This document shows, piece by piece, positions 8,374 through 17,147 of a DNA stretch of 64,000 nt. This DNA comes from Micromonosporaceae bacterium KJ-029 (lineage in GTDB: Bacteria; Actinomycetota; Actinomycetes; Mycobacteriales; Micromonosporaceae), in assembly GCA_005402585.1 (NCBI GenBank), contig BIFP01000067.1, forward strand, positions 124,001 to 188,000, in the 5' to 3' direction. Within the stretch, counting starts at the first letter, position 1, and every line of letters starts with the position of its first letter. The translations under genes were made by a program, and so were the position numbers. A model generated the notes under the pieces. The model saw nothing but the letters and a program-made list of their open reading frames with translations, ran no database searches and had not been told where the DNA came from.

Positions 8374-8634
8374 CGGACCATCCTCCTCATCGCGCCGCCG
8401 GCGCGCCCCGCGTCCAGCCCCCTCGACGCGCCCCCGCACGCCGTGCTCTGAATCGTGACACGTCCGGGGTGGGTTCGGGGAGTGCCTTGTGGTGCGGGGT
8501 ACGTCGGCGCGTCCTGCCCGCGCTGGTCGCGGCCGGGCTCTTTGTCCTTTTGTGCTGGGCGTGCCAGGCGAGCCTGTCGCCAGGACGACACCGGGCATGA
8601 TCGATGCGGTGGGTGGGGTCGGCCCGGGTGGGCG

Positions 8635-8664
8635 TTGTGGCGGGCGGGCGGAGGTTCGTAGGCT
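8635..8664 (+). promoter_or_regulatory. Probable promoter of the acyltransferase gene
   Basis: TTGTGG (8635-8640), an 18-base spacer, then TAGGCT (8659-8664), about 60 bases before the GTG at 8727. The rest of the gap between the two divergent genes (8374-8726) holds no other feature I can support. Confidence 0.4.
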
Positions 8665-8726
8665 CGTGCCACGACCGCCCGGCCCGGCCGGGGCGTCGCC
8701 ACCACCGCCCTGGGGAAAGGACGCCG

Positions 8727-9416
8727 GTGCTGTACTGGCTGCTGAAGTACGTGATCCTCGGCCCGCTGCTGAGGCTCATCTTCCGGCCGCAGGTGGAGGG
8801 CCTGCACCACGTACCGGCGACCGGCCCGGTGATCCTGGCCAGCAACCACCTCTCCTTCTCCGACTCGATCTTCACGCCGCTCATCGTGCCGCGGAAGGTC
8901 ACCTTCGTCGCCAAGGCGGAGTACTTCACCGGCAAGGGGATCAAGGGCTGGCTGACCAGGATGTTCTTCGTCGGCACCGGCACCGTCCCGGTGGACCGCT
9001 CCGGCGGCCGGGCCGCCCGCGCCGCGCTGGACACCCAGCTCACGGTGTTGCGTGCCGGCGGTATCGCCGGCATCTACCCGGAGGGCACCCGATCCCCGGA
9101 CGGGCGGCTCTACCGGGGCAAGACCGGCGTGGCCCGGCTGGCGCTGGAGAGCGGCGCGCCGGTGGTCCCGGTGGTGATGCTCAACCTCGACGAGATCCAG
9201 CCACCCGGCACGATCATCCCGAAGCTCGACCGGGTCCGGATCCGTTTCGGCCCGCCGCTGGACTTCTCCCGGTACGCCGGGCTGGCCGGCGACCGGTTCG
9301 TCGAGCGCGCGGTCACCGACGAGATCATGTACGAGCTGATGGAGCTCTCCGGCCGCGAGTACGTCGACGTCTACGCCCAGAAGCTCAAGACCCAGCCCGC
9401 CCCCGTCGCCGCCTGA
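8727..9416 (+). CDS. 1-acyl-sn-glycerol-3-phosphate acyltransferase family (PlsC-like)
   Basis: A 229-residue membrane-associated acyltransferase. It has a hydrophobic N-terminus (YWLLKYVILGPLLRLIF), the catalytic NHLSFSD (NHx4D box), the FVGTGTVPVDR segment, YPEGTRSPDGRLYRGKTG (motif III, phosphate binding) and VVPVVM. These four blocks define the LPLAT family that makes phosphatidic acid or acylates related lipids such as mannosides. The GTG at 8727 follows GGGGAAAGGA by five bases; an earlier in-frame ATG at 8604 would add an Arg-rich segment with no sign of conservation. In mycobacteria a homologue (Rv2182c) lies in the same neighbourhood. It converges on the cyclase gene with only 14 bases between the stop codons. 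Confidence 0.88.
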   Translation: MLYWLLKYVILGPLLRLIFRPQVEGLHHVPATGPVILASNHLSFSDSIFTPLIVPRKVTFVAKAEYFTGKGIKGWLTRMFFVGTGTVPVDRSGGRAARAALDTQLTVLRAGGIAGIYPEGTRSPDGRLYRGKTGVARLALESGAPVVPVVMLNLDEIQPPGTIIPKLDRVRIRFGPPLDFSRYAGLAGDRFVERAVTDEIMYELMELSGREYVDVYAQKLKTQPAPVAA

Positions 9417-9430
9417 CCGTGTCGGGTGGG

Positions 9431-12400
9431 TCAGGAGGCCAGGGTCCGCGCGGCGGCGGGCGGGTGGGCCAGGGCGAGCAGGCCGGGCGCGCCGTTGCGG
9501 TGGGCGAAGGCGCGTAGCTCGGTCAGCGGCGCGCCGGTCGCCGCCCGGTCGCCGGCCGACTCCGACTCCCGGACCGCGAAGGCAAGCGCCAGCATCCGGT
9601 CGGTGACATCGGGGATCCCGGCGTAGATCTCGGCGGCCGCCAGGTACAGCTCGACGGCGTGGCGGTGGTCGCCGTCGGCGCCGGCCAGCGCCCCGGTCAC
9701 GATCCGCAGCGCCGCCTCCGACCAGGGCGTACGGTGACCGACCTGGTCCAGCATGGCGCGTACCCGGGCCGCCGACTTGCGCCCGGCGAGGGCCGCCGCC
9801 CAGCTGACCGCGGCGATCCACTCGCCGCTGGCCAGCGCCGGCACCGCCGACCACGCCTCGGCCAACTCGTCGACCAGGGCAGCGGCCTCGTCGGTACGCC
9901 CCTGCACCGCCCGGCACAACGCGCCCATCGCCAGCATCGTCCAGTGCACCCGGTGGAAGCCGCTGCGCCGGGCGGTGTCCAACGCGGCGGCCACGTCGTC
10001 GCGGGGCGGTGGCGCCGCGCCGGGACGCGCCGGTGCGCCGTCCGGTGGGGAGTCCGACCCGGTGCCCGGGATGGGCGGCGGCACCGGCTGGCCGCGCAGC
10101 ACCAGCAGGCACGACCGCAGGCCGCGTACCTGCATGTCCCAGCTGCCGGTCGGGGTGTGCACGAACGCCTCGGCGGCGGTCAGGAACCGGCTGAAATCCC
10201 CCTCGAACCAGGACCGGACGGCCTCGGCGGAGTAACTGGTGGTCAACGTCTGCCCGCTCGCGGTCCGGGCCGGTGCCGCCGACAGCAGCGCGTCGGAGCG
10301 CAACCAGTCGCCCTCCTCGCAGACGGCGTAGGCGAGGTTCTGGGTGGCCCGGGGCAGCGCGAGCAGCTGCCGGGCCCGGGCGAACTCGACGATCGCGTAC
10401 AGCTCGTCCAGGCCGGACCGGTCGCCCGCCTGGTAGCGGGCGGTGGCCGCGGTGATCCGGGCGTTGGTGCGGGACTCGGTCAGCCCGAGTCGTTCCGCGA
10501 TCTCGGCGGCCGTGTCCGCGGCGTCCACCGCCGGATCCCGCTCGTAGTTGAGCATGTGCAACCGGCCCAGCTCCGCGTAGGCGTCCGCCTTCTGGGCGCT
10601 GTCCGGCAGCGGCTCGAACAGCCGCACCGCCCGGTCCAGGCAGGCCAGCGCGGCCTGCCGGTCGGCCCGCAGCCAGGCGGCCTGACCGAGCAGCGTCCAG
10701 GCGCGCGCCGCACACGCCTCGTCGCCGTACGCCAGCAGCCGGTCGGCCAGCGTCTGCACCTGCTCCGGCCCGCCGCCGGAGAGGAACGCGTTGCCGTCGC
10801 GGTAGAACGAGATCTCCGTGCTGAGTAGCTCCAGCTGGAGCCGGCCCACCGGGTCGGAGTCGTCGGCCAGCCCGAGCGCCCGGCCGGCGTGGCTGGCGGC
10901 GGCGTCCAGCCCGTGCAGCGCGTACGCCCGGCGGGCCGCCCGGTGCAGCGCGGCCCGTGCCGGCCCGGCGTAGCGGAGGGTCTCCATGCCCAGCGAGCGG
11001 GCGATCTCGTGGGCCGCCCAGCGGTGGTGGGCCAGCACCTCGGCCAGGTCGGTGTCCCGGCTCTGCGACAGCGTGTCCAGCCAGTCGGCCGTCCGCTCGT
11101 GCCGGGCCACCCGCTCGGTGCGCGGCAACCGCTGGTAGCACACGTCGCGGACCAGCACGTGCCGGAACCGGTACTCCGGCTGCCCGGCCATCGTGGAGGC
11201 GCCCTGCTCGTGGACGAAGTCCCGTTGCTCCAGCCGGCGCAGCGCGCGTTCGACCGACTCGACCGGCTGGCCGAGCGCGGCGGCCACCGCCCCGGGCCAG
11301 AACTGCACCCCGACCACCGCCGCGGCCAGCAGCACCGCCCGGTCCTTCGGGTCGAGCAGGTCGACCCGGTTGGCGATGACCGCGTGCACGCTCTCCGGCA
11401 TCGGCAGGTCCAGGTGCTTGTCCAGCGACCAGCCTCGTCCGGACTGGCGCAGCGCGCCCTGCTCGATCAGCATCCGGACGTACTCGTGGGCGTAGAGCGG
11501 GTTGCCCCCGGCCACCTCGATCAGCGGGGTGAGCAGGTCGGCGGAGAAGGCGGCCTGGCCGAACATGTGCGCGTACAACGCGGCGATGCCGGTGTCCCGC
11601 AGCGGCGGCAGGGTGATCGTCACCGAGCCGGTGATCGTCCCCGCCCAGCTCGGATCCCGGTCGACCAGCTCCGGGCGGGCGGTGCAGAGCAGCAGCAGCG
11701 GCACCTCCCGGGCCGCCGCGCCGAGCAGCTCCACGAAGCGCAGCATCGCGTCGTCGGCCCAGTGCAGGTCCTCGAAGACCAGCACGGTGGGGCGGCGGGC
11801 GGCCAGCGCCAGCAGGAACCGCCGCCACGCCGACTCGGCCTCCTCGGCCGGCAGCGGCGTGCCGGCCAGACCGACCAGCGGGCGCAGCGCGTCGGCTACC
11901 CGGTCGCGCTCGCCGGGGCCGACCAGCTCGCCGACGGCCGCGGCGAGCCGCTGCGCGGCGCTGGCGGCGGGGTCGGTGTCGAGGATGCCGGCCTCGGCCT
12001 TGACGATGTCGGCCAGTGCGGCGAACGTGACGTTCTCGCCGAACGGCGGGCACCGCCCGGTACGCCAGGTCAGCGGCTCGTCCACCAGCCGGCCGGTGTG
12101 CCGGTGCAGCTCGCGTACCAGCCGACTCTTGCCGATGCCGGCCCGGCCGAAGACGGTGACCACCTGGGGCCGGCGGTCGCGCAGGCTGCGGTGCAGGGCG
12201 TTGACCAGCATGCCCAGCTCGTGCTCGCGGTCGATCAGGGGCGTGGTGTCCGACTCCCGGTCGGTGGGCTGCTGGCGTACCGCGGCCAGCGCCAGCCACA
12301 CCTCCGTCGGCCCCGAACGCCCGCGCAGGGTGACCGGCGGCTGCTCGTCGTAGCGGATGGAGTCCCGGGTCAGCGCGTGCGTGGTGCCGTCGACCAGCAC

Positions 12401-13024
12401 CCCGCCGGGCGGCGCCACGGACTGCAACCGGGAGGCCGTGTTGACCACGTCGCCGGCGACGATCGCCTGCCCGCCGTCGCGGGCGGCGGCCACGTCGACG
12501 AGCGCCTCGCCGGTCGCCACCCCGACCCGGAACCGCAGCCCGTCGGTGCCGGTGGGGGTGAACCGGGTCAGCACCCGTTGCAGCTCCAGCCCGGCCCGTA
12601 CGCAGCGCAGCGCGTCGGTCTCGGTGGCCACCGGTGCGCCGAACAGCGCCATCACCGCGTCGCCGATGTACTTCTCCACCACCCCGCCGTACTGGCCCAC
12701 CACCCGTCGGGCGGCCGAGAAGAAGCCGGTCTGCATGCCGCGGACCAGCTCCGGATCGGCCCGCTCGACGTACGGGGTGAAGTCGATCAGGTCGACGAAG
12801 AGCACGCTGACCCGGCGGCGGTCCTCCTGCGGGATCATCGCCGGGCGGTCGGTGCCGGCCCGAGGTGCGCCGCACGAGGTGCAGAAGGCCACGTCCGGGG
12901 CGAGCGGACGCAGGCAGTGCGGGCAGACGGCACCGAGCTCCGCCCCGCAGCCACCGCAGAAACGGTCGCCGTCGGCGGCGGTGCGTCCACAGCGGTCACA
13001 CTGCGCGGCGATGACACCCTCCAC
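9431..13024 (-). CDS. Adenylate/guanylate cyclase fused to STAND-type ATPase
   Basis: A 1197-residue multidomain regulator. Residues 9-51 hold eight Cys in four CxxC pairs, two zinc ribbons in tandem. A class III cyclase domain follows (about 65-245): SVLFVDLIDFTPY with the metal Asp, EKYIGDAVMALFG, and GDVVNTASRL with the conserved Asn and Arg, so it looks catalytically complete. Then comes a NACHT/STAND-like ATPase with Walker A GRAGIGKSR and Walker B VLVFEDLHWADD, and a long helical C-terminal half with TPR-like repeats. This layout is common in actinobacteria; the signal sensed is unknown. The GTG at 13024 is chosen because GGGGG lies seven bases upstream. The product may be cAMP, which could link it to the Crp/Fnr gene nearby. 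Confidence 0.88.
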   Translation of the reverse strand: MEGVIAAQCDRCGRTAADGDRFCGGCGAELGAVCPHCLRPLAPDVAFCTSCGAPRAGTDRPAMIPQEDRRRVSVLFVDLIDFTPYVERADPELVRGMQTGFFSAARRVVGQYGGVVEKYIGDAVMALFGAPVATETDALRCVRAGLELQRVLTRFTPTGTDGLRFRVGVATGEALVDVAAARDGGQAIVAGDVVNTASRLQSVAPPGGVLVDGTTHALTRDSIRYDEQPPVTLRGRSGPTEVWLALAAVRQQPTDRESDTTPLIDREHELGMLVNALHRSLRDRRPQVVTVFGRAGIGKSRLVRELHRHTGRLVDEPLTWRTGRCPPFGENVTFAALADIVKAEAGILDTDPAASAAQRLAAAVGELVGPGERDRVADALRPLVGLAGTPLPAEEAESAWRRFLLALAARRPTVLVFEDLHWADDAMLRFVELLGAAAREVPLLLLCTARPELVDRDPSWAGTITGSVTITLPPLRDTGIAALYAHMFGQAAFSADLLTPLIEVAGGNPLYAHEYVRMLIEQGALRQSGRGWSLDKHLDLPMPESVHAVIANRVDLLDPKDRAVLLAAAVVGVQFWPGAVAAALGQPVESVERALRRLEQRDFVHEQGASTMAGQPEYRFRHVLVRDVCYQRLPRTERVARHERTADWLDTLSQSRDTDLAEVLAHHRWAAHEIARSLGMETLRYAGPARAALHRAARRAYALHGLDAAASHAGRALGLADDSDPVGRLQLELLSTEISFYRDGNAFLSGGGPEQVQTLADRLLAYGDEACAARAWTLLGQAAWLRADRQAALACLDRAVRLFEPLPDSAQKADAYAELGRLHMLNYERDPAVDAADTAAEIAERLGLTESRTNARITAATARYQAGDRSGLDELYAIVEFARARQLLALPRATQNLAYAVCEEGDWLRSDALLSAAPARTASGQTLTTSYSAEAVRSWFEGDFSRFLTAAEAFVHTPTGSWDMQVRGLRSCLLVLRGQPVPPPIPGTGSDSPPDGAPARPGAAPPPRDDVAAALDTARRSGFHRVHWTMLAMGALCRAVQGRTDEAAALVDELAEAWSAVPALASGEWIAAVSWAAALAGRKSAARVRAMLDQVGHRTPWSEAALRIVTGALAGADGDHRHAVELYLAAAEIYAGIPDVTDRMLALAFAVRESESAGDRAATGAPLTELRAFAHRNGAPGLLALAHPPAAARTLAS

Positions 13025-13190
13025 TGGCGAGCCCCCGACGCCCGGGGGCGCAGAGTCGAGTATCCCCGCCCGGCGCACTGTCGGGTACCGGGCTGTTGGC
13101 TTGTGGACACTCCACCAGGCGGCTTGACGTGTCCCGAACGGCTAGATTCAGGCGACCGATAGTTGACTGCTTGATCAGGGGGACAGCTTC

Positions 13191-13400
13191 ATGGTGTACG
13201 TCATGCTGCGCAGTGACTGGACCGACAGTAACGGGGTCACCCACCCCGCCGGCGACACGGTTGACGTCGACGCCGCCACGCTCGCCCAGCTCCAGGCGCA
13301 GGGGATCGTCGGTGAGCTGCCGGGCAAGGGCAAGGACGGCACGGACTGGGTCGGCCCGGGTGGCACGGAATGGGTCGGGCCGGGCAGCACCAAGCCCTGA
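13191..13400 (+). CDS. Small conserved hypothetical protein
   Basis: A 69-residue protein that opens MVYVMLRSDWTD. It has a short sheet-like segment with the motif GDTVDVDAATLAQLQAQGIV, and a tail with two near-copies of the unit DWVGPGGT / EWVGPGST. AGGGGGA lies seven bases before the ATG and a strong hairpin follows the stop, so it is very likely a real monocistronic gene. The central part resembles the small beta-strand/helix units that bind peptidoglycan or phage structural proteins, but that is a guess and no function is assigned. It diverges from the cyclase gene and converges on the Crp/Fnr gene. Confidence 0.75.
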   Translation: MVYVMLRSDWTDSNGVTHPAGDTVDVDAATLAQLQAQGIVGELPGKGKDGTDWVGPGGTEWVGPGSTKP

Positions 13401-13410
13401 CGAATACACA

Positions 13411-13448
13411 CGGGCGGGGCCGGGGACGAACGTCCCCGGCCCCGCCCG
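13411..13448. terminator. Bidirectional hairpin terminator
   Basis: A perfect 18-bp stem (13411-13428 with 13431-13448) around AA, followed on the plus strand by GTCGTTTC. It lies between two convergent genes and can serve both. Confidence 0.8.
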
Positions 13449-13454
13449 GTCGTT

Positions 13455-14147
13455 TCAGCGTTCGTTCATGCCCGCGCGGCGCCGCAGCGCCGGGACGTCG
13501 GTAACCACGATCCGCCGGCCCTCGGTGCGTAGCCAGCCCCGGTTGGCGAACGAACCGATCGCCTGGTTGACGCTCTGCCGGGAGCCGCCGGCCATCTCCG
13601 CGAGCTGGCTCTGGTTCAGCTCGATGGTGATCATCGGGGCCTGGCTCTCGCCGGCGAGCCGGACCAGCGTCTTGGCGACCCGGCCGGGCAGGTCGAGGAA
13701 GACGTGATCGGCGTTCTGCTCGGTCAGCCGGCGGATGAGCGCCCCGAGGGAGCGCATGACCGCGTCGAGGATGCGCGGGTTCGAGTGGACCAGCTCCATG
13801 AAGGCGCCCCGGGACAGGGCGAGGGCGGCGCAGTCCTCGATCGCCTCGGCGGAGGCGGAGCGGGTGGAGGCGTCCAGCAGGGACACCTCGCCGAGCACGT
13901 CGGGCGGACGGATCACCGACAGCACCGCCCGCTCGCCGGTCGGCGCGGTGCGGAACACGGCCACCGCGCCCCGGCGCAGCACGATCAACGACTCGCCCGG
14001 ATCGTTCTCCACGAACAGCAGCTGACCCTTGCGGTACGTCCGGGGCACCGCCGCGGCGATCACCCGCTGGCGCACCTCAGGCTCCAGCCCGGCGAACATC
14101 TCGACGCCCGTGAGCGCGTCGCCCGGCTCTGGCAGGCGCATCTCCAC
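13455..14147 (-). CDS. Crp/Fnr-family transcriptional regulator
   Basis: A 230-residue regulator with an N-terminal cyclic-nucleotide-binding fold (about 20-130: FVENDPGESLIVLRRGAVAVF, then RPPDVLGEVSLLDASTRSASAEA) and a C-terminal winged helix (ELNQSQLAEMAGGSRQSVNQAIGSFANRGWL). The phosphate cassette GEVSLLDxxTRSAS keeps Glu, Arg and Ser like cAMP-binding members of the Crp group in actinobacteria, so cAMP is the likely ligand. The N-terminus has no Cys cluster, so it is not an iron-sulphur FNR. GGGGAGGGG lies upstream of the GTG at 14147. The large cyclase gene lies 431 bases away on the same strand, so a functional link is possible but not shown. Confidence 0.9.
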   Translation of the reverse strand: MEMRLPEPGDALTGVEMFAGLEPEVRQRVIAAAVPRTYRKGQLLFVENDPGESLIVLRRGAVAVFRTAPTGERAVLSVIRPPDVLGEVSLLDASTRSASAEAIEDCAALALSRGAFMELVHSNPRILDAVMRSLGALIRRLTEQNADHVFLDLPGRVAKTLVRLAGESQAPMITIELNQSQLAEMAGGSRQSVNQAIGSFANRGWLRTEGRRIVVTDVPALRRRAGMNER

Positions 14148-14411
14148 GGCCCCACCCCTCCCCGGTCAAGGACCCCAACTCGCTCACCGGGTGAGCCTGA
14201 CGGCTCCTGACGAGGTGTAGTGACACCCGTTCGGCGTCCGGCAGCGGTACACATCAGATCATGACGCTCTGGTCGCGTGCTGTACACCCCTCAAATCGCT
14301 TCCGTGACAGCTTCGAGCTGGGGATGTCGCCAGGTCGAGATAGATGGAAGCGCTCCCGGGTACGTCGCCCCGCGCGCCACCCTCCGGCGGCCGTCGGCAA
14401 GGATGGCGGTG

Positions 14412-14909
14412 ATGACCTACCGCTACTTCTACGACTGCGAGTTCATCGAGGACGGCCGGACCGTCGAGCTGGTCTCGATCGGCGTCGTCGATGAGTACGG
14501 CCGCGAGTTCTACGCGGTCTCCACCGAGTTCGACGCGTCCCGGGCGGTGCCCTGGGTCCGCCGTAACGTGCTGGACAAGCTGCCCTCTCCGGCCGACCGC
14601 GCCTGGCGGTCGCGCGAGCGCATCCGCGACGAGCTGTACGACTTCCTGGTCGAGCCGGTCCGCGACCGCCCCGGCGAGGAGCTGGAGCTGTGGGCCTGGT
14701 ACGCCGCGTACGACCATGTGGCGCTGGCGCAGCTGTGGGGAGCGATGCCCGCCCTGCCCCGGGAGATTCCCCGGCTCACCAAGGAGCTGCGGCAGTTGTG
14801 GGACGAGCGGGGGAGACCGCGACTGCCGAACGCCTACGCGGCCCGGCACGACGCCCTGGTCGACGCCCGGCACAACCTGGCCCGGTGGCGGGCGATAACC
14901 GGTTCGTAG
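14412..14909 (+). CDS. 3'-5' exoribonuclease, RNase AS family (polyadenylate-specific)
   Basis: A 165-residue DEDDh exonuclease. Asp8 and Glu10 in YDCEFIEDG form the first acidic pair; WAWYAAYDHVALAQL supplies the second Asp block; HDALVDARHN near the end has the His and last Asp. This is the RNase AS family, characterised in mycobacteria (Rv2179c) as trimming adenylate-rich RNA 3' ends. ATG 14412 is preferred because AAGGA lies eight bases upstream; GTG 14409 and ATG 14403 are alternatives. In mycobacteria the gene sits next to the class II DAHP synthase gene; here the two lie about 11 kb apart. The 264 bases to the divergent Crp/Fnr gene hold no other gene. Confidence 0.88.
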   Translation: MTYRYFYDCEFIEDGRTVELVSIGVVDEYGREFYAVSTEFDASRAVPWVRRNVLDKLPSPADRAWRSRERIRDELYDFLVEPVRDRPGEELELWAWYAAYDHVALAQLWGAMPALPREIPRLTKELRQLWDERGRPRLPNAYAARHDALVDARHNLARWRAITGS

Positions 14910-15120
14910 GTTCTGGTCCGTTATGTTCCGGCGTGGGCGGTTCGGTGCGCTCGGCTACTGGCCGGTAGCGGGGCCGCGGTGCCGGGTGTCACCCCGCGGC
15001 GACTACAGTGCGCAGTGACGGCCCGCCCCGGGCCGGCAACGGTGCCGAGGGTCTGACCTGACACATATCCTGGGGCTTGATCGGGCTTGACCAGATGCTC
15101 CCCAGGAGGATGAGCAGATC

Positions 15121-16149
15121 ATGCGTATCGGCGTGCTCACCGGCGGCGGCGACTGCCCGGGTCTCAACGCGGTCATCCGGGCGGTGGTCCGCAAGGGTGT
15201 CGCCAGCTACGGCCATGAATTCGTGGGTTTCCGGGACGGCTGGAAGGGCCCGCTGGAGGGGCTGTCCCGCCCGCTGGGTATCGCGGAGGTCCGGGGGATC
15301 CTGCCGCGGGGCGGCACGATCCTCGGTTCCTCCCGGACCAACCCCTTCAAGATCGAGAAGGGCGTCGAGCGGATCAAGGACAACCTGGCCGCGCAGGGCG
15401 TGGACGCGCTCATCGCCATCGGCGGTGAGGACACCCTCGGCGTCGCCACCAAGCTGCACGAACTGGGCGTCAACGTCATCGGCGTGCCGAAGACCATCGA
15501 CAACGACCTCGGCGCCACCGACTACACCTTCGGCTTCGACACCGCGGTCAACATCGCGATGGAGGCGATCGACCGGCTGCACACCACCGCCGAGAGCCAC
15601 CACCGCACCCTGGTGGTCGAGGTGATGGGCCGCCACGCCGGCTGGATCGCCCTGCACGCCGGCCTGGCCGGTGGCGCGAACGTGATCCTGCTGCCCGAGC
15701 GGCAGTTCGACGTCGAGCAGGTCGCCGGCTACGTCGAGAAGCGCTTCCAGCACCAGTACGCCCCGATCGTCGTGGTCGCCGAGGGCGCCCACCCGATCGA
15801 GGGGCAGATGGTGCTGCACAACCAGGAGCTGGACGCGTTCGGCCACGTCCGCCTCGGCGGCATCGGCCAGTGGCTGGCCGAGCAGCTGGAGGCCAGGACC
15901 GGCAAGGAGGCCCGCACGGTCGTGCTCGGGCACATCCAGCGCGGCGGCACCCCGACCGCGTTCGACCGGGTGCTCGCGACCCGGCTCGGCCTGCACGCGA
16001 TCGACGCCGTGCACGAGGGCGACTGGGGCAAGATGGTCGCGATGCAGAGCACGGACATCGTCCGCGTTCCGCTCGCCGAGGCCACCCGCGAGCTGAAGAC
16101 CGTCCCGCTGGAGCGGTACGCCGAGGCCGAGGTCTTCTTCGGCAGCTGA
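15121..16149 (+). CDS. pfkA: 6-phosphofructokinase
   Basis: A 342-residue phosphofructokinase of glycolysis. GVLTGGGDCPGLNAVIR is the N-terminal nucleotide loop; GGEDT is the phosphoryl-donor motif; PKTIDND carries the catalytic Asp; VEVMGRHAGWIAL, EGAHP and GHIQRGGTPTAFDRVLATR bind fructose-6-phosphate. Classical ATP enzymes read GGDGS and GTIDND, PPi enzymes GGDDT and PKTIDND. This protein has GGEDT plus the Lys of the PPi type, as in actinobacterial group III enzymes, some of which use ATP and some PPi, so the donor cannot be called with certainty. AGGAGGA lies ten bases before the ATG. A strong hairpin follows the stop. Confidence 0.93.
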   Translation: MRIGVLTGGGDCPGLNAVIRAVVRKGVASYGHEFVGFRDGWKGPLEGLSRPLGIAEVRGILPRGGTILGSSRTNPFKIEKGVERIKDNLAAQGVDALIAIGGEDTLGVATKLHELGVNVIGVPKTIDNDLGATDYTFGFDTAVNIAMEAIDRLHTTAESHHRTLVVEVMGRHAGWIALHAGLAGGANVILLPERQFDVEQVAGYVEKRFQHQYAPIVVVAEGAHPIEGQMVLHNQELDAFGHVRLGGIGQWLAEQLEARTGKEARTVVLGHIQRGGTPTAFDRVLATRLGLHAIDAVHEGDWGKMVAMQSTDIVRVPLAEATRELKTVPLERYAEAEVFFGS

Positions 16150-16156
16150 CGGCGAG

Positions 16157-16188
16157 GCGCGCCGGCGGGCTGGAGCCCGCCGGCGCGC
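16157..16188 (+). terminator. Hairpin terminator after pfkA
   Basis: A perfect 15-bp GC-rich stem (16157-16171 with 16174-16188) around GG, seven bases after the pfkA stop. There is no T-run, as is common in actinomycetes. Confidence 0.6.
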
Positions 16189-16240
16189 GCAAGCCCGCCC
16201 GGGCGCGTGACTCCCGGGCGGCACGGGAGAGGGGGCGGAG

Positions 16241-17059
16241 ATGTCAGCCGGGGTGCACACCGTCGCGGTGATCGGCGCGGGCAAGATCGGGGAGCTGATG
16301 CTGTCCGGGCTGCTGCGCTCGGGCTGGCCGGTGGACCGGCTGCTGGCCACCGCCCGCCGGCCGGCGCGCGCCGAGGAGTTGGCCGCCCGCTACGGCGTCC
16401 GGGTGGTGGACAACCTCACTGCGGTCGACGAGGCCGAGGTGCTGGCCGTCTCGGTCAAGCCGCAGGACGCCGCCGCGCTGCTGGACGAGATCGGGCCCAA
16501 GGTGCCCGCCGACAAACTGGTCATCTCCCTCTGCGCCGGCCTGCCGAGCAGCTTCTTCAGCCGGCGGCTTCCCGAGGGCACACCGGTGGTGCGGGTCATG
16601 ACCAACACGCCGGCCCTGGTGGACCAGGCGATGACCGCCATCTCCGCCGGAGCGCACGCCACCGGTACGCACCTGGCGCTGGCCGAGGAGATGTTCAAGC
16701 CGCTGGGCGCGACGATCCGGGTGCCCGAGACCCAGCAGGACGCGGTGACCGCCCTCTCCGGCTCCGGCCCGGCGTACTTCTACCTGCTGGTGGAGGCGAT
16801 GACCGACGCCGGCATCCTGCTCGGCCTGCCCCGGCAGGTGGCACACGACCTGATCGTGCAGACGGCGATCGGCTCGGCGGTGATGCTGCGCGACTCCGGC
16901 GAGCACCCGGTGAAGCTGCGCGAGGCGGTCACCTCGCCCGCCGGCACCACCATCTCCGCGATCCGAGAGCTGGAGAACCACGGCGTACGCGCGGCGCTGC
17001 TGGCCGCCCTGGAGGCGGCCCGGGACCGGGCCCGGGAGCTGGCCGCCCAGGCCGAGTGA
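16241..17059 (+). CDS. proC: Pyrroline-5-carboxylate reductase
   Basis: A 272-residue enzyme that reduces pyrroline-5-carboxylate to proline with NAD(P)H. It opens with the Rossmann loop VAVIGAGKIGELML, has SVKPQD and the conserved RVMTNTPA, and ends with the dimerisation and substrate domain: ALSGSGPAYFYLLVEAM, the TAIGSAVML helix, and VTSPAGTTISAIRELE. The length is normal for the family. GGAGAGGGGG lies five bases before the ATG. It follows the pfkA terminator, so it probably has its own promoter in the 50-base gap or is read through at low level. Confidence 0.95.
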   Translation: MSAGVHTVAVIGAGKIGELMLSGLLRSGWPVDRLLATARRPARAEELAARYGVRVVDNLTAVDEAEVLAVSVKPQDAAALLDEIGPKVPADKLVISLCAGLPSSFFSRRLPEGTPVVRVMTNTPALVDQAMTAISAGAHATGTHLALAEEMFKPLGATIRVPETQQDAVTALSGSGPAYFYLLVEAMTDAGILLGLPRQVAHDLIVQTAIGSAVMLRDSGEHPVKLREAVTSPAGTTISAIRELENHGVRAALLAALEAARDRARELAAQAE

Positions 17060-17135
17060 GGCTCCCGGCGGAGCCGACCCGGCTGGGCGGCGTGTCCGTC
17101 ACCGGCGCCGGCTCGTTCCGCTGACGGTCGTGCCG

Positions 17136-17141
17136 CATACT
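17136..17141 (+). promoter_or_regulatory. -10 box of a leaderless transcript (CATACT)
   Basis: CATACT, then six bases, then the GTG at 17148. No Shine-Dalgarno sequence precedes that GTG. Confidence 0.5.
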
Positions 17142-17147
17142 GGCGCG

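Noticed and set aside
8214..12875. A 1553-codon open frame on the minus strand in another frame of the cyclase gene
   Set aside because: The overlapping frame encodes clear zinc-ribbon, cyclase and ATPase motifs; this one is low-complexity and starts far from any ribosome-binding site.
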